A DNA stretch of 33,007 bases from Devosia sp. GTDB taxonomy: Bacteria; Pseudomonadota; Alphaproteobacteria; Rhizobiales; Devosiaceae. Location: positions 1 through 33,007 of the forward strand of contig NZ_JAUYGL010000047.1 of the NCBI RefSeq assembly GCF_030689745.1. The letters run 5' to 3'. Numbering within the stretch: position 1 is the stretch's first letter; every line of letters starts with the position of its first letter. Shown piece after piece: positions 9,587 to 17,940 of the stretch. Both the position numbers and the translations under genes were made by a program. The notes under the pieces were generated by a model. It saw only the letters and a program-made list of their open reading frames with translations. It made no database searches and had not been told where the DNA came from.

Positions 9587-9853
9587 TTAAGCGCTGAGCG
9601 CCTTCACCCGGCTGTTCAAACGGCTGACCTTGCGCGCGGCCAGATTGGCATGAACAATGCCCTTGCTGGAAGCGCGGGCGATCTCGGGAGCCGCGACTGC
9701 CAGGGCTTCCATGGCCAGCTTGTGGTCACCGGCAATAATGGCTTCTTCAACCTTGCGGATGAAGGTGCGCACGCGCGAACGGCGCGACCTGTTGACCGCC
9801 GTGCGGGCTTCAATCTTGCGGGTAGCCTTTTTGGCTGAAGGCGTATTGGCCAT
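9587..9853 (-). CDS. rpsT: 30S ribosomal protein S20
   Basis: S20 binds 16S rRNA early in 30S subunit assembly. The 88-aa protein begins [18 protein letters not shown] and is rich in lysine and arginine, with the helical [18 protein letters not shown] stretch and the C-terminal [17 protein letters not shown], all characteristic. The start at 9853 is supported by AGAGGA 6 bases upstream and by the family's MAN opening; an in-frame start 48 bases further up is not credible. It has a good promoter and a leader hairpin upstream and a strong terminator downstream, so it is probably a single-gene unit. The rpsT-dnaA neighbourhood is common in alphaproteobacteria. Confidence 0.97.
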   Translation of the reverse strand: MANTPSAKKATRKIEARTAVNRSRRSRVRTFIRKVEEAIIAGDHKLAMEALAVAAPEIARASSKGIVHANLAARKVSRLNSRVKALSA

Positions 9854-9925
9854 AATGGTCCTCTTGGCGTCCAACCGGCCGATCGCGCCACGAGGTCGCA
9901 TGCGTCCGGGATGAAAATGAAAATC

Positions 9926-9946
9926 GGCGGCCTATCGATAGCCGCC
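9926..9946 (-). promoter_or_regulatory. Leader hairpin of rpsT, attenuator-like
   Basis: GGCGG and CCGCC arms enclose the self-complementary CTATCGATAG with one bulged C, giving an almost perfect 21-base dyad. On the minus strand it is followed by ATTTTCATTTTC. It lies just after the predicted transcription start and ~73 bases before the rpsT ATG. It could be a leader attenuator or an S20 autoregulatory site, or a terminator for mutM read-through. Confidence 0.5.
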
Positions 9947-9957
9947 AAGTTGCGCGG

Positions 9958-9986
9958 TCTATAGGGGATGCCGGCCCGAGCGTCAA
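9958..9986 (-). promoter_or_regulatory. Promoter of rpsT
   Basis: On the minus strand TTGACG (9981-9986) and TATAGA (9958-9963) are separated by exactly 17 bases. Each hexamer matches the sigma70 consensus at 5 of 6 positions. It starts 21 bases after the mutM stop and is the clearest promoter in the window, as expected for a ribosomal protein gene. Confidence 0.75.
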
Positions 9987-10007
9987 CTGGATTCAGACCA
10001 GCCTGGG

Positions 10008-10895
10008 TCAGGGTTTGGTCTGGCAGACGGGACAAAAGAAGGTGGATCGGCCCGACTGGACGATGCGCTGGACCACACCAGTGCAGCCAGGGGTGGCGCA
10101 GGGGTCGCCCTCGCGGTCATAGACGGCGAAATTGTGCTGGAAATAGCCATTGCCACCCTCGGCATTGCGGAAGTCACGCAGGGTGGAGCCGCCCGAGGCG
10201 ATGGCCTCATTGAGGACGGTGCGCACGCCGGTCGCCAGCTGCTCCAGCGCCGGTTTGGGCTTGCCCTTGGCCGTCACCAGCGCGCCAGCCAGCACTGTGG
10301 GCAGGATATGGGCGCGGTGCAGTGCCTCGGCGACATAGATATTGCCCAGTCCCGCCACCACGCGCTGGTCCAGCAGTGCGGCCTTGATGGGGGTCTTCTT
10401 GCCGGCAAATTTGTCGGCCATCGCCGCCGCATTGAAGTCATTGCCCAGCGGCTCGGGACCCAGGCCCAGCAGATAGGGGCTGAGGGTGATGTCATCATAG
10501 AGATCGACAAAACCGAAGCGGCGCGGATCGGCATAGATGAGATGGCTCCTGCCGTGCGCGGGATGATCGAGATCGAGCACCAGGTGATCGTGCTTGGGCG
10601 GGGTCGCGGTTTCATAATAGCGCGGTGGCTTGTCGATGCCGTGTTCGGCAAAGCGCCAGGAGCCGGTCATGCCCAGATGGCTGAGCAGCGTCTTGCCATT
10701 GGAGAGCTCGATCAGCAGATATTTGGCGCGGCGGCCCACCGCCACAATGGTGCTGTCCGCCAGCCCATCGGCCAGGCCCTGCGGGAAGGGAAAGCGCAGA
10801 TTGGGACGGTTGAGGGTGACGTGATTGATGCGCGCGCCTTCCAGCCAGGGCTGCAGGCCGCGTCGCACGGTTTCGACCTCGGGCAGCTCGGGCAT
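10008..10895 (-). CDS. mutM: Formamidopyrimidine-DNA glycosylase (Fpg)
   Basis: MutM removes 8-oxoguanine and formamidopyrimidines from DNA and cleaves the abasic site, preventing G:C to T:A mutations. The protein is 295 aa, full length. The N terminus [13 protein letters not shown] holds the catalytic Pro2 (after Met removal) and Glu3. [14 protein letters not shown] carries the beta-hairpin lysine region. The H2TH helix region is near [15 protein letters not shown]. The C terminus has a four-cysteine zinc finger, CATPGC then FFCPVCQ. AAAGAGGATC precedes the ATG as a ribosome site. It is divergent from ubiE with 98 bp between starts, a common alphaproteobacterial arrangement. Confidence 0.97.
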   Translation of the reverse strand: MPELPEVETVRRGLQPWLEGARINHVTLNRPNLRFPFPQGLADGLADSTIVAVGRRAKYLLIELSNGKTLLSHLGMTGSWRFAEHGIDKPPRYYETATPPKHDHLVLDLDHPAHGRSHLIYADPRRFGFVDLYDDITLSPYLLGLGPEPLGNDFNAAAMADKFAGKKTPIKAALLDQRVVAGLGNIYVAEALHRAHILPTVLAGALVTAKGKPKPALEQLATGVRTVLNEAIASGGSTLRDFRNAEGGNGYFQHNFAVYDREGDPCATPGCTGVVQRIVQSGRSTFFCPVCQTKP

Positions 10896-10928
10896 GGCGA
10901 TCCTCTTTACCTGTGCGGCTTTGCGCGA

Positions 10929-10956
10929 TTGGCAAAGCCCATAACGCTTCTATATG
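10929..10956 (+). promoter_or_regulatory. Candidate promoter of ubiE-ubiB
   Basis: TTGGCA (10929-10934) and TATATG (10951-10956) are separated by 16 bases, 38 bases before the ubiE ATG. A plausible sigma70 promoter in the mutM/ubiE divergent gap. Confidence 0.45.
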
Positions 10957-10993
10957 GTGCGCGCCAACATCATTACAGATTAAGAGCATAGCC

Positions 10994-11758
10994 ATGACCG
11001 AGGCGCGCGAGACCACCCATTTCGGCGAGCAGACTGTTGCGCTGGACGACAAGCAGGGCATGGTCAACCAGGTGTTCCACGGTGTGGCCGATCGCTACGA
11101 CCTGATGAATGATCTGATGAGCATGGGCATTCACCGGATCTGGAAGGATGCCATGGTCGCCGATCTGGCGCCGCCCAAGTCCGGCTCGCGGCCCTATCGG
11201 GTGCTCGATATGGCCGGCGGCACCGGCGATATTGCCGAGCGCATCATCAATGCCTCGGTGGGTTATGCCGAAGTGGTGGTCTCCGACATCAATTCGGACA
11301 TGCTGCGGGTCGGGGCCGAGCGCGCCAAGAGCTGGCGCTTTCCGGCGCAGGCCAGCTTTGTCGAAGCCAATGCCGAAGAGTTGCCATTCGCGGACAATAG
11401 CTTTGACGCCTATACGATTGCCTTTGGCATTCGCAATGTACCGCGCATCCAGCAGGCGCTGAACGAGGCCCATCGCGTGCTCAAGCGCGGCGGTCGGATT
11501 CTGGTGCTCGAATTCAGCCAGGTTGATGTGCCCGGGCTTGACGCCATCTACAAGGCATTCTCGGATACACTGATCCCGCCCATGGGCAAGCTGGTGACCG
11601 GCGACGCGCAGCCCTATCAATATCTGGTGGAATCGATCCGCAAATTCCCCAACCCGACGTTGTTCCAGTCCATGCTGAGCCAGGCGGGTTTCAAGCGCGC
11701 CAAATTCACCCCGTTCAGCGGTAATATCGCCACGCTGTTTTCTGGCTGGAAGCTCTAG
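10994..11758 (+). CDS. ubiE: Demethylmenaquinone/ubiquinone biosynthesis C-methyltransferase UbiE
   Basis: UbiE (Coq5 family) is the SAM-dependent methyltransferase that adds the C-2 methyl group of the ubiquinone ring. The 254-aa protein begins [15 protein letters not shown] and has the family segment [20 protein letters not shown] motif I is [14 protein letters not shown] near residue 75; motif II is around [21 protein letters not shown] (shown in part: AFGIRNV); motif III is [13 protein letters not shown]. The C terminus ends [13 protein letters not shown], also diagnostic. The start at 10994 is chosen on homology; the frame is open to 10913 but that extension is not family-like. It is followed 3 bases later by ubiB, so the two are cotranscribed. 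Confidence 0.97.
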   Translation: MTEARETTHFGEQTVALDDKQGMVNQVFHGVADRYDLMNDLMSMGIHRIWKDAMVADLAPPKSGSRPYRVLDMAGGTGDIAERIINASVGYAEVVVSDINSDMLRVGAERAKSWRFPAQASFVEANAEELPFADNSFDAYTIAFGIRNVPRIQQALNEAHRVLKRGGRILVLEFSQVDVPGLDAIYKAFSDTLIPPMGKLVTGDAQPYQYLVESIRKFPNPTLFQSMLSQAGFKRAKFTPFSGNIATLFSGWKL

Positions 11759-11761
11759 CGC

Positions 11762-13312
11762 ATGCCGTTTTCCGCCTATTTCCGCCTGCTGCGCGCCGGC
11801 TATGTCCTGGCCCGCGAAGGCGCGCTTTCGATCATCTCGACCAGGGATCTGCCGCCCGCTCTGGCGCCGCTGCGTGCCGGCATCTGGCTGGGCCGGTTGA
11901 TCGAGCGCCCCAGCGTGCGCAAGACCGGCCATGTCGAGCGGCTGACCAGGGCGTTGAACCTGCTGGGGCCCACCTATGTCAAGTTTGGCCAGACCCTGGC
12001 CACGCGGCCCGACGTGGTCGGGGCCGCCATCGCCAATGATCTGGCTGGCCTGCAGGATCGCATGGATCCATTTGATGCCGCCCTGGTGCCCGGCATTCTG
12101 GCGGCGGCGCTGGAGGACAAGGCGACCGAGCTGACCGAGCTGAGCGCGCCCATCGCGGCCGCCTCGATCGCCCAGGTGCATCGCGCCACGCTCAAACCGG
12201 CCAATGGACCCAACAAGATTGTCGCGGTCAAGATACTGCGCCCCGGCGTGCAGGCCCGCTTCATGGCCGATATCGAGAGCTTTTACGCCGCCGCCCGGCT
12301 GGCCAACCGCTTTGCCGCTTCCACCAAGCGGCTGCGCCCTGTTGAGGTCGTGGAAACGCTGGATCGCTCGGCGCAACTTGAGCTCGATCTGCGGCTGGAA
12401 GCGGCGTCGATCTCCGAGATGGCCGAGAATATCAAGGACGATACCGGCTTTGTCATTCCCTCGGTCAGCTGGGACCACGTGGCGCAGAATGTGCTGACCA
12501 CCAGCTGGGTCGATGGCATCCCGATCCGCGAGCACGCCGCGCTGGACGCGGCGGGCGTCGATCGCAAGGCGCTGGCCGCCAATCTGCTGCAGAGCTTTTT
12601 GCGCCATGCCATTCGCGACGGGTTTTTTCACGCCGACATGCATCCGGGCAATCTGTTTGCCGATCCGCGCAGTGGCGATGTGATTGCCGTCGATTTCGGC
12701 ATTATGGGCCGCATCAACCGCCAGGAACGCCGCTTTCTCGCCGATATCCTCTATGGCTTCATCACCCGCGACTATCGCATGGTGGCCGAGCGGCATTTCG
12801 ATATCGGCTATGTGCCCAAGGGCCAGTCGGTCGACGATTTTGCGTTGGCGATCCGCTCGATCGGCGAGCCGCTGCACGGCCGCACCGCCGCCGACATTTC
12901 GATGGCCCGCGTGCTCGGACAATTATTCGCGATCACCGATCTGTTTGACATGCAGACCCGGCCCGAACTGGTGTTGTTGCAGAAATCCATGGTGCTGGTG
13001 GAAGGCGTGGCGCGGGCGCTCGATCCCGATCTGGATATCTGGAGCGTCTCCGAGCCGGTGGTGGGTGAGTGGTTGCGCAAGCAGGCCGGGCCCATGGGCC
13101 AGATGGAAAGCCTGGGCGAACACCTCAAGACTGCGGTCGAGGCGGCCGGAAGGGTACCGACAATACTGGCCCAGGCCGAATTGGCGCTGGCCGATTACCA
13201 CGCCAGAAAGCAACAGCCCGCCGATCTGGTGCTGCGCCGGGCGCTGCTGGGGCTGATCGGCCTCGCCGCAGTGACGCTGCTGGCCGTGCTGTGGCGGGTG
13301 CTGACTCTGTAA
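11762..13312 (+). CDS. ubiB: 2-polyprenylphenol 6-hydroxylase accessory kinase UbiB
   Basis: UbiB (ABC1/COQ8 atypical kinase family) is a membrane-associated ATPase needed for ubiquinone synthesis. The protein is 516 aa, normal size. Family marks are KFGQTLATRPDVV (the KxGQ motif) near residue 75, the alanine-rich loop AAASIAQVHRATL in place of a kinase G-loop, FHADMHPGNLF with the catalytic aspartate, and the metal-binding VDFGIMGRI. The C terminus ends with one or two hydrophobic helices (ALLGLIGLAAVTLLAVLW), which place it at the inner membrane. It starts three bases after the ubiE stop. In many relatives coaBC follows, but here the next gene is dut. Confidence 0.95.
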   Translation: MPFSAYFRLLRAGYVLAREGALSIISTRDLPPALAPLRAGIWLGRLIERPSVRKTGHVERLTRALNLLGPTYVKFGQTLATRPDVVGAAIANDLAGLQDRMDPFDAALVPGILAAALEDKATELTELSAPIAAASIAQVHRATLKPANGPNKIVAVKILRPGVQARFMADIESFYAAARLANRFAASTKRLRPVEVVETLDRSAQLELDLRLEAASISEMAENIKDDTGFVIPSVSWDHVAQNVLTTSWVDGIPIREHAALDAAGVDRKALAANLLQSFLRHAIRDGFFHADMHPGNLFADPRSGDVIAVDFGIMGRINRQERRFLADILYGFITRDYRMVAERHFDIGYVPKGQSVDDFALAIRSIGEPLHGRTAADISMARVLGQLFAITDLFDMQTRPELVLLQKSMVLVEGVARALDPDLDIWSVSEPVVGEWLRKQAGPMGQMESLGEHLKTAVEAAGRVPTILAQAELALADYHARKQQPADLVLRRALLGLIGLAAVTLLAVLWRVLTL

Positions 13313-13323
13313 CAGCATGCCGC

Positions 13324-13352
13324 TTGCCCGCGCTGCAGCGACGCCCTAGTCT
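13324..13352 (+). promoter_or_regulatory. Candidate promoter of dut
   Basis: TTGCCC (13324-13329) and TAGTCT (13347-13352) are spaced by 17 bases in the 72-bp ubiB-dut gap, 33 bases before the dut ATG. AAGGA follows near 13369. Read by eye and weak. Confidence 0.35.
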
Positions 13353-13384
13353 GAGCGCCAATAAGCCAAGGATTCGAGCCAGTT

Positions 13385-13846
13385 ATGCCCACCAGCCCGA
13401 TCGCCATTCCATTGCGCTGGCTTGAGCATGGGCGCGGACTGAAGCTGCCGGCACAGCAGACAGCTGGTGCGGCCGGGCTCGATCTGGCGGCGGCACTGGC
13501 GCCCGATGCGACGATCGAGATTGCCCCAGGCGCCTATGCGATGATCCCGACCGGCTTGGCCATTGCCTTGCCGCAGGGCTATGAGGCGCAAATCCGGCCG
13601 CGCTCGGGACTGGCGGCAAAACATGGCATTACGGTGCTCAATGCGCCCGGCACGGTGGACGCCGACTATCGCGGCGAGATCAAGGTCGTGCTGATCAATC
13701 ACGGCACCACCCCGTTTGTGGTGCGGCGGGGCGAGCGAATTGCGCAGATGGTGGTGGCACCGGTGAGTGCCGTTACCCTGGTCGAAAGGGAGACACTGGA
13801 TGAGACTGAACGCGGCGATGGCGGGCATGGTTCGACGGGCCGCTAG
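13385..13846 (+). CDS. dut: Deoxyuridine 5'-triphosphate nucleotidohydrolase (dUTPase)
   Basis: Dut hydrolyses dUTP to dUMP and pyrophosphate, keeping uracil out of DNA and feeding thymidylate synthesis. It acts as a homotrimer. The 153-aa protein shows the five trimeric dUTPase motifs in order: [19 protein letters not shown], the uridine-binding [25 protein letters not shown] and the flexible C-terminal GGHGSTGR, which closes over the active site. The downstream secreted-protein gene starts inside its last 47 bases in another frame. The usual neighbour coaBC is absent between ubiB and dut. Confidence 0.97.
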   Translation: MPTSPIAIPLRWLEHGRGLKLPAQQTAGAAGLDLAAALAPDATIEIAPGAYAMIPTGLAIALPQGYEAQIRPRSGLAAKHGITVLNAPGTVDADYRGEIKVVLINHGTTPFVVRRGERIAQMVVAPVSAVTLVERETLDETERGDGGHGSTGR

Positions 13847-14546
13847 CCTTGTGGGCATGCTCGCCCTGCTGGCCGGGCCGGCCCTGGCGGGCGACCGGGC
13901 CCAGATCGACCTGATCGGCTATTCGGCCGATGGCAGCTATTTCGCGTTCGAGGAATTCGGCATTCAGGATGGCTCGGGCTTTGCCTATTCCAGCATCTAT
14001 GTCGTGGATCTGGTCGAGGACAGCTGGGTGGTCGGCACGCCGTTCCGCCTGCAGGCCGACGAGGAGCGGACGACGCTGAGCGACATTCGCGCCGCCGCGC
14101 GGGCCAGGGCGGCCGATAACATTGCAACGCTGGGCATTGAGGTGCCGGGCGAATTGATCGCCATGATCGGGGACGGCGCGGCCGAGGCCGACGGGAAAAC
14201 CCTGCGCTTTGGCGCGCCCGGCTTCGAGCCCGGCGCGACTATCGGCAGCTATACGCTGACCCTGACCCAGTTCGACACGGTTTCATCGACGCCCTGCGCG
14301 GAATGGTTCGACGCGGTGCCGCAGGGCTATTCATTGAGCATCAGCGATGAAAATGGCGAGCGCGTGGTGCATCACGATACCAGCCTGCCCCGCTCGCGCG
14401 GCTGCCCGGTCGAGTACCGGCTGTTTGGCGTGGTGCAGCCGTTTGCGGACCAACCGCTCAGCCAGGCGCTTGGCATCATCTCGGTCTACAGCTTTGGCTT
14501 TGAAGGCCCGGACCGCCGCTTCATGGTGGTGCCACTTGGCCTCTGA
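13800..14546 (+). CDS. DUF2259-like predicted secreted protein
   Basis: This 248-aa protein is predicted to be exported; its function is unknown. Residues 1-33 form a signal peptide: basic start ([14 protein letters not shown]), hydrophobic core ([15 protein letters not shown]), cleavage likely after ALA, leaving GDRAQID. The mature part opens with [17 protein letters not shown], a pattern I associate with DUF2259 'predicted secreted protein' families. Two cysteines (STPCAEW and RGCPVEY) could form a disulfide in the periplasm. The start at 13800 is backed by AAAGGGAGA 7 bases upstream; it overlaps dut by 47 bases in a different frame. Its stop overlaps the start of the MoeB-like gene, so it sits in a coupled dut-secreted-moeB unit. 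Confidence 0.8.
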   Translation: MRLNAAMAGMVRRAASLVGMLALLAGPALAGDRAQIDLIGYSADGSYFAFEEFGIQDGSGFAYSSIYVVDLVEDSWVVGTPFRLQADEERTTLSDIRAAARARAADNIATLGIEVPGELIAMIGDGAAEADGKTLRFGAPGFEPGATIGSYTLTLTQFDTVSSTPCAEWFDAVPQGYSLSISDENGERVVHHDTSLPRSRGCPVEYRLFGVVQPFADQPLSQALGIISVYSFGFEGPDRRFMVVPLGL

Positions 14547-15258
14547 CCCCCTTTCCGCCGCCGAAACCCGGCGCTATGCGCGCCATCTGGTGCTCAAGGG
14601 CATGGGCGGGCGCGGTCAGCAGGCGCTCAAGGCGGCACGGGTGCTGGTGGTGGGTGCCGGCGGGCTGGGCAGTCCGGCCATCGCCTATCTGGCAGCCGCC
14701 GGCGTGGGCACGCTGGGCATCATCGACAATGACACTGTCTCGCTGTCCAATCTGCAGCGGCAGATGATCCACACCACCGCCGGGATCGGCATGGGCAAGG
14801 CGGCGAGCGCCGAACGATTCGTGCAGGCGCTGAACCCTGAAATCACTGTCCGATTGCATACCGAGCGGCTGACGCCCGCCACTGCCGCCGTCATCCTGGC
14901 CGATTATGATCTGGTGCTTGATGGCACCGACAATCTGGCCACCCGCCGCGCCGTAGCCGCAGCGGCCGAGGCGCTGCAGCGGCCACTGGTATCGGGCGCA
15001 GTGTCGATGTTTGATGGCCAGGTGACGGTGTTTGTGCCGGACGGGCCGCGCTTTGCCGATCTCTATCCCGAGGCCGCCAGTGACGATGATCTGCCCAGTT
15101 GCGAAGCCACCGGCATATTGGGGCCCCTTACCGGCGTCATCGGCACGCTGATGGCCATGGAAGCGATCAAGCTGCTCACCGGCATTGGCGAACCGCTGAT
15201 CGGACGGGTGCTGACCTATGACAGCCAGGGGGCCCGGTTTTCGGAATTTTCGTTTTAG
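14536..15258 (+). CDS. MoeB/ThiF/HesA-family adenylyltransferase (E1-like)
   Basis: This 240-aa protein belongs to the E1-like enzymes that adenylate the C terminus of a small sulfur carrier, such as MoaD or ThiS, before sulfur transfer. The Rossmann ATP site is VVGAGGLGSPAIAYL near residue 37, followed by IDNDTVSLSNLQRQ with the catalytic arginine region, and DGTDNLATR. The segment LPSCEATGILGPLTGVIG has a single cysteine. The two CxxC zinc-binding pairs of E. coli MoeB are missing, as in many short alphaproteobacterial members. The start is taken as TTG at 14536, giving [19 protein letters not shown], which begins where homology begins; it overlaps the previous gene by 11 bases. Which carrier it serves cannot be told. 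Confidence 0.88.
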   Translation: MASDPLSAAETRRYARHLVLKGMGGRGQQALKAARVLVVGAGGLGSPAIAYLAAAGVGTLGIIDNDTVSLSNLQRQMIHTTAGIGMGKAASAERFVQALNPEITVRLHTERLTPATAAVILADYDLVLDGTDNLATRRAVAAAAEALQRPLVSGAVSMFDGQVTVFVPDGPRFADLYPEAASDDDLPSCEATGILGPLTGVIGTLMAMEAIKLLTGIGEPLIGRVLTYDSQGARFSEFSF

Positions 15259-15270
15259 GCGCCGGCTTTT

Positions 15271-15286
15271 CCTCCCCCTCAGGAGG
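15271..15286. repeat. Small palindrome, possible REP remnant
   Basis: CCTCC (15271-15275) and GGAGG (15282-15286) form a 5-bp stem in the 51-bp gap between the convergent moeB-like and fabB genes. The pyrimidine-rich CCTCCCCCTC style recalls the repeat units at 4818-4956. No U tract follows on either strand. Confidence 0.3.
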
Positions 15287-15309
15287 CGAAGGGGACCCCG
15301 GCGGGTGGC

Positions 15310-16536
15310 TTAAGCATCGGGGTGCTTGAACACCAGGGCGGCGTTGGTGCCGCCAAAGCCGAACGAGTTGGACAGCACCACGCCCAGATCAACGTCATCG
15401 CGCCGCTGCTGGATGATGGGCATGTCTTCAAAGGCCGGGTCGAGCTGGTCGATATTGGCGCTGGCGGCGATGAAGCGGTGCTTCATCATCAGGATCGAAT
15501 AGATCGATTCATGCACGCCGGTGGCGCCCTGGCTGTGGCCGGTCAACGACTTGGTGGCCGAGATGGGCGGACACTTGCTCGCATCGCCGAACACGTCGCG
15601 AATGGCTTCGATTTCCTTGAGGTCGCCGACGGGCGTCGAGGTGGCATGGGGGTTGATGTAGTCGACCTTGGGACCGACATTTTTCAGCGCCATCTGCATG
15701 CAGCGCGCCGCGCCCTCGCCCGAGGGCGCAACCATGTCGAGGCCATCGGAGGTGGCGCCATAGCCGACCAGTTCGGCCCAGATTTTTGCGCCACGCGCCT
15801 TGGCGTGTTCGTATTCTTCGAGCACCAGCACACCGGCGCCGCCGGAAATCACGAAGCCATCGCGATTGACGTCGTAGCAGCGCGAGGCCTTGTCGGGAGT
15901 GGCGTTGAAGTTTGAACTCATGGCCCCCATGGCGTCGAACAGGTTCGACAGGGTCCAGTCGAGATCCTCATGGCCGCCGGCAAACACGATATCCTGCTTG
16001 CCCAGCATGATCTGCTCCATGCCATTGCCGATGCAATGCTTGGAGGTCGCGCAGGCGGCGGTGATGGTGTAGTTCACGCCCTTGATGCCAAAGGCGGTGG
16101 CCAGCGTCGCCGAGGCGGTGGAACCCATGGCCTTGGGCACGGCCAGGGGACCAATGCGCTTGGGGCTGGAATTCTTGCGGGTGATGTCGGCGGCCTCGAC
16201 AATGGTGCGGGTGGAAGCGCCGCCCGAGCCCATGACAATGCCGGTCATGGGGTTGGAAATGTCGCTGTCTTCGAGACCCGCATCGGCGATGGCCTGCTGC
16301 ATGGCCAGATAGTTCCAGGCCGCGCCCTTGCCCATGAAGCGGGTGACGCGGCGATCAAGCAGCTCAAACGGGTCCAGGCGCGGATCGCCCTTGACCTGGC
16401 TGCGGAAGCCCAAATCGGCATAATCCTGGGCAAACACAATGCCTGGCTTGGCCGCAAGCAGGCTTGCGACCACCTCGTCGAGCGAATTGCCGATCGAGGA
16501 AATGATGCCCATGCCGGTGACGACAACTCGTCTCAT
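15310..16536 (-). CDS. fabB: 3-oxoacyl-ACP synthase I (beta-ketoacyl-ACP synthase)
   Basis: FabB (KAS I) condenses malonyl-ACP with acyl-ACP and is needed to elongate the cis-unsaturated intermediates made by FabA. The 408-aa protein has the thiolase-fold catalytic set: Cys in [12 protein letters not shown] near residue 165, His in [11 protein letters not shown] and His in [11 protein letters not shown]. The C terminus [14 protein letters not shown] is diagnostic. The opening [18 protein letters not shown] matches the KAS I/II family. Assignment to FabB rather than FabF rests on length, the overall pattern and the adjacent fabA. It lies 77 bp after fabA on the same strand. In many Hyphomicrobiales fabI follows; here the next gene is the convergent moeB-like one. 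Confidence 0.93.
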   Translation of the reverse strand: MRRVVVTGMGIISSIGNSLDEVVASLLAAKPGIVFAQDYADLGFRSQVKGDPRLDPFELLDRRVTRFMGKGAAWNYLAMQQAIADAGLEDSDISNPMTGIVMGSGGASTRTIVEAADITRKNSSPKRIGPLAVPKAMGSTASATLATAFGIKGVNYTITAACATSKHCIGNGMEQIMLGKQDIVFAGGHEDLDWTLSNLFDAMGAMSSNFNATPDKASRCYDVNRDGFVISGGAGVLVLEEYEHAKARGAKIWAELVGYGATSDGLDMVAPSGEGAARCMQMALKNVGPKVDYINPHATSTPVGDLKEIEAIRDVFGDASKCPPISATKSLTGHSQGATGVHESIYSILMMKHRFIAASANIDQLDPAFEDMPIIQQRRDDVDLGVVLSNSFGFGGTNAALVFKHPDA

Positions 16537-16613
16537 CTTGGCCTCGCTTAGTCCTGGTGTGACGCGCGTGCTTGCAGCGTTCTTGTTAATGAATGCGTCA
16601 GTTTGTGGGCGGT

Positions 16614-17144
16614 TCAGGCGCCCTGCTGCGCCTGCATCTGGGCGTCGGTGAACAAGCCGACGCGCAGTTCCTTGGCCTCGTAGATCACCTTGCCGTCGGC
16701 CTTGACCCAGCCATCGGCGATACCGAGGGTCAGGCGACCCTTCATCACGCGCTTGAGGTCGATGCCATATTCGACCAGTTTTACGTCATTGGTCACCTGG
16801 CCGGTAAACTTTATTTCGCCGCCCAGCGCGCGCCCCCTGCCGGGCTGGCCGATCCAGCTGAGGAAAAAGCCGGTCATCTGCCAGATGGCGTCCAGACCCA
16901 GGCAGCCGGGCATCACCGGATCGCCGATGAAATGGCACTGGAAGAACCAGAGGTCGGGATTGACGTCCAGCTCGGCGCGCACCTGGCCCTTGCCATAGGC
17001 GCCACCATCCTCGGAAATCGAGGTGATGCGATCAAACATCAGCATGGGTGGTGCTGGCAGGCGGGCATCGCCCTGGCCTGGCAGTTCGCCCCGGCCATGC
17101 GCCAACAGCTCTTGATACCCAAATGCGCTTTGCCGCTCGGCCAT
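16614..17144 (-). CDS. fabA: 3-hydroxydecanoyl-ACP dehydratase/isomerase
   Basis: FabA dehydrates 3-hydroxydecanoyl-ACP and isomerises the product to cis-3-decenoyl-ACP, the branch point to unsaturated fatty acids. The 176-aa hot-dog-fold protein has the catalytic histidine in [14 protein letters not shown] and the catalytic aspartate in [22 protein letters not shown] near residue 30 and the C-terminal [11 protein letters not shown] are also typical. The start at 17144 is chosen because homology begins at [14 protein letters not shown]; the frame is open another 57 codons upstream but that part has no family resemblance. It heads a fabA-fabB unit and is divergent from irr. Confidence 0.96.
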   Translation of the reverse strand: MAERQSAFGYQELLAHGRGELPGQGDARLPAPPMLMFDRITSISEDGGAYGKGQVRAELDVNPDLWFFQCHFIGDPVMPGCLGLDAIWQMTGFFLSWIGQPGRGRALGGEIKFTGQVTNDVKLVEYGIDLKRVMKGRLTLGIADGWVKADGKVIYEAKELRVGLFTDAQMQAQQGA

Positions 17145-17255
17145 GCATCCAACCCCGGTTAACCTTGTGTTTGTCTCGTATAGGGGCACGCTGGGAGGGT
17201 CAAGCGGGCGCCAGGGCGGCTTTGGCCGCGCGGGGCCAGGCGAGGGCGCGCCGAC

Positions 17256-17284
17256 TTGTGCCGGCGGGGCGTGGTCGCTATAAG
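17256..17284 (+). promoter_or_regulatory. Candidate promoter of irr
   Basis: TTGTGC (17256-17261) and TATAAG (17279-17284) are separated by 17 bases, 42 bases before the irr ATG. The -10 matches at 5 of 6 positions. No clear iron-control element was found overlapping it. Confidence 0.5.
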
Positions 17285-17326
17285 AACCCCAGCATCTTCC
17301 GGCCCTTTCGAGCATTCAAGGACCCC

Positions 17327-17779
17327 ATGACTGATCGTAGCCAGACCGTCCGGTCACATCCGTCGCGCAAACCGTGCCTCACGGCAGTGCTGCGCATGGC
17401 CGGCCTTCGCCCGACCCGGCAGCGCGTGGCGCTGGCCGAATTGCTGTTCGGTGGCCCCCACCGCCATGTCAGCGCCGAGCAATTGCACGGCGAAGCTGGC
17501 GAGGCGCGGGTCAATGTCTCCCTGGCCACCATCTACAATACACTGCACCAGTTCCACGAAGCGGGCCTGCTGCGCGAAGTGGCGGTGGATGCCGCCCGCT
17601 CCTATTTTGACACCGACACCTCCGATCACCACCATTTCTATGTGGAAGACGAGCAGCGGATGATCGATATCCCGGCCACCGCCGTTGAATTCGCCAAGCT
17701 CCCCACCGCGCCCACGGGCATGGAGGTCAGCCATGTCGATGTGGTGATCCGCGTGCGTCGGGCCGGTACCCGCGCCTGA
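17327..17779 (+). CDS. irr: Iron response regulator Irr (Fur family)
   Basis: Irr is the haem-sensing Fur-family regulator of iron homeostasis in Rhizobiales; it represses haem synthesis and iron-storage genes under iron limitation and is inactivated by haem. The 150-aa protein has the Fur winged helix: GLRPTRQRVALAELLF, then VSLATIYNTLHQFHEAGLL, the recognition helix. The Irr-specific histidine cluster is seen in DTSDHHHFYVEDE near residue 101. A Cys in SRKPCLTAVL sits where Bradyrhizobium Irr has its N-terminal haem motif, but the full GCPWHD-type motif is absent. The start at 17327 has AAGGA about 6 bases upstream. Linkage to fabA-fabB is usual for this gene in Rhizobiales. Confidence 0.93.
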   Translation: MTDRSQTVRSHPSRKPCLTAVLRMAGLRPTRQRVALAELLFGGPHRHVSAEQLHGEAGEARVNVSLATIYNTLHQFHEAGLLREVAVDAARSYFDTDTSDHHHFYVEDEQRMIDIPATAVEFAKLPTAPTGMEVSHVDVVIRVRRAGTRA

Positions 17780-17940
17780 GCGGCACAATGCCATCAATCG
17801 GCGCCGCCGCGCGCGGCCCCACGGTGCAAATGGCCCCTGTCTAGCCCCATGACGCACTGAAATGGTAAATCGGCCACGGTGACAGCGGGCGACCGATCAC
17901 CCATATTGGCCCAGTCCGACAATAGCGATAAGGGTGGCTG

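Noticed and set aside
10973..12922. 649-codon open frame antisense to ubiE and ubiB
   Set aside because: Covers two clear UbiE/UbiB genes on the other strand, and has no domain or ribosome site.
15265..15305. Intrinsic terminator between the MoeB-like gene and fabB
   Set aside because: The 5-bp stem is short and no U run follows on either strand; listed only as a possible REP remnant.
17145..17315. N-terminal extension of FabA
   Set aside because: The frame is open, but the residues do not resemble FabA and overlap the probable promoter region of both fabA and irr.
17145..17326. Iron-control element (ICE, Irr box) between fabA and irr
   Set aside because: Looked for TTTAGAA/TTCTAAA-like dyads and saw none; GGTTAACC at 17158-17164 is a palindrome but not this motif.
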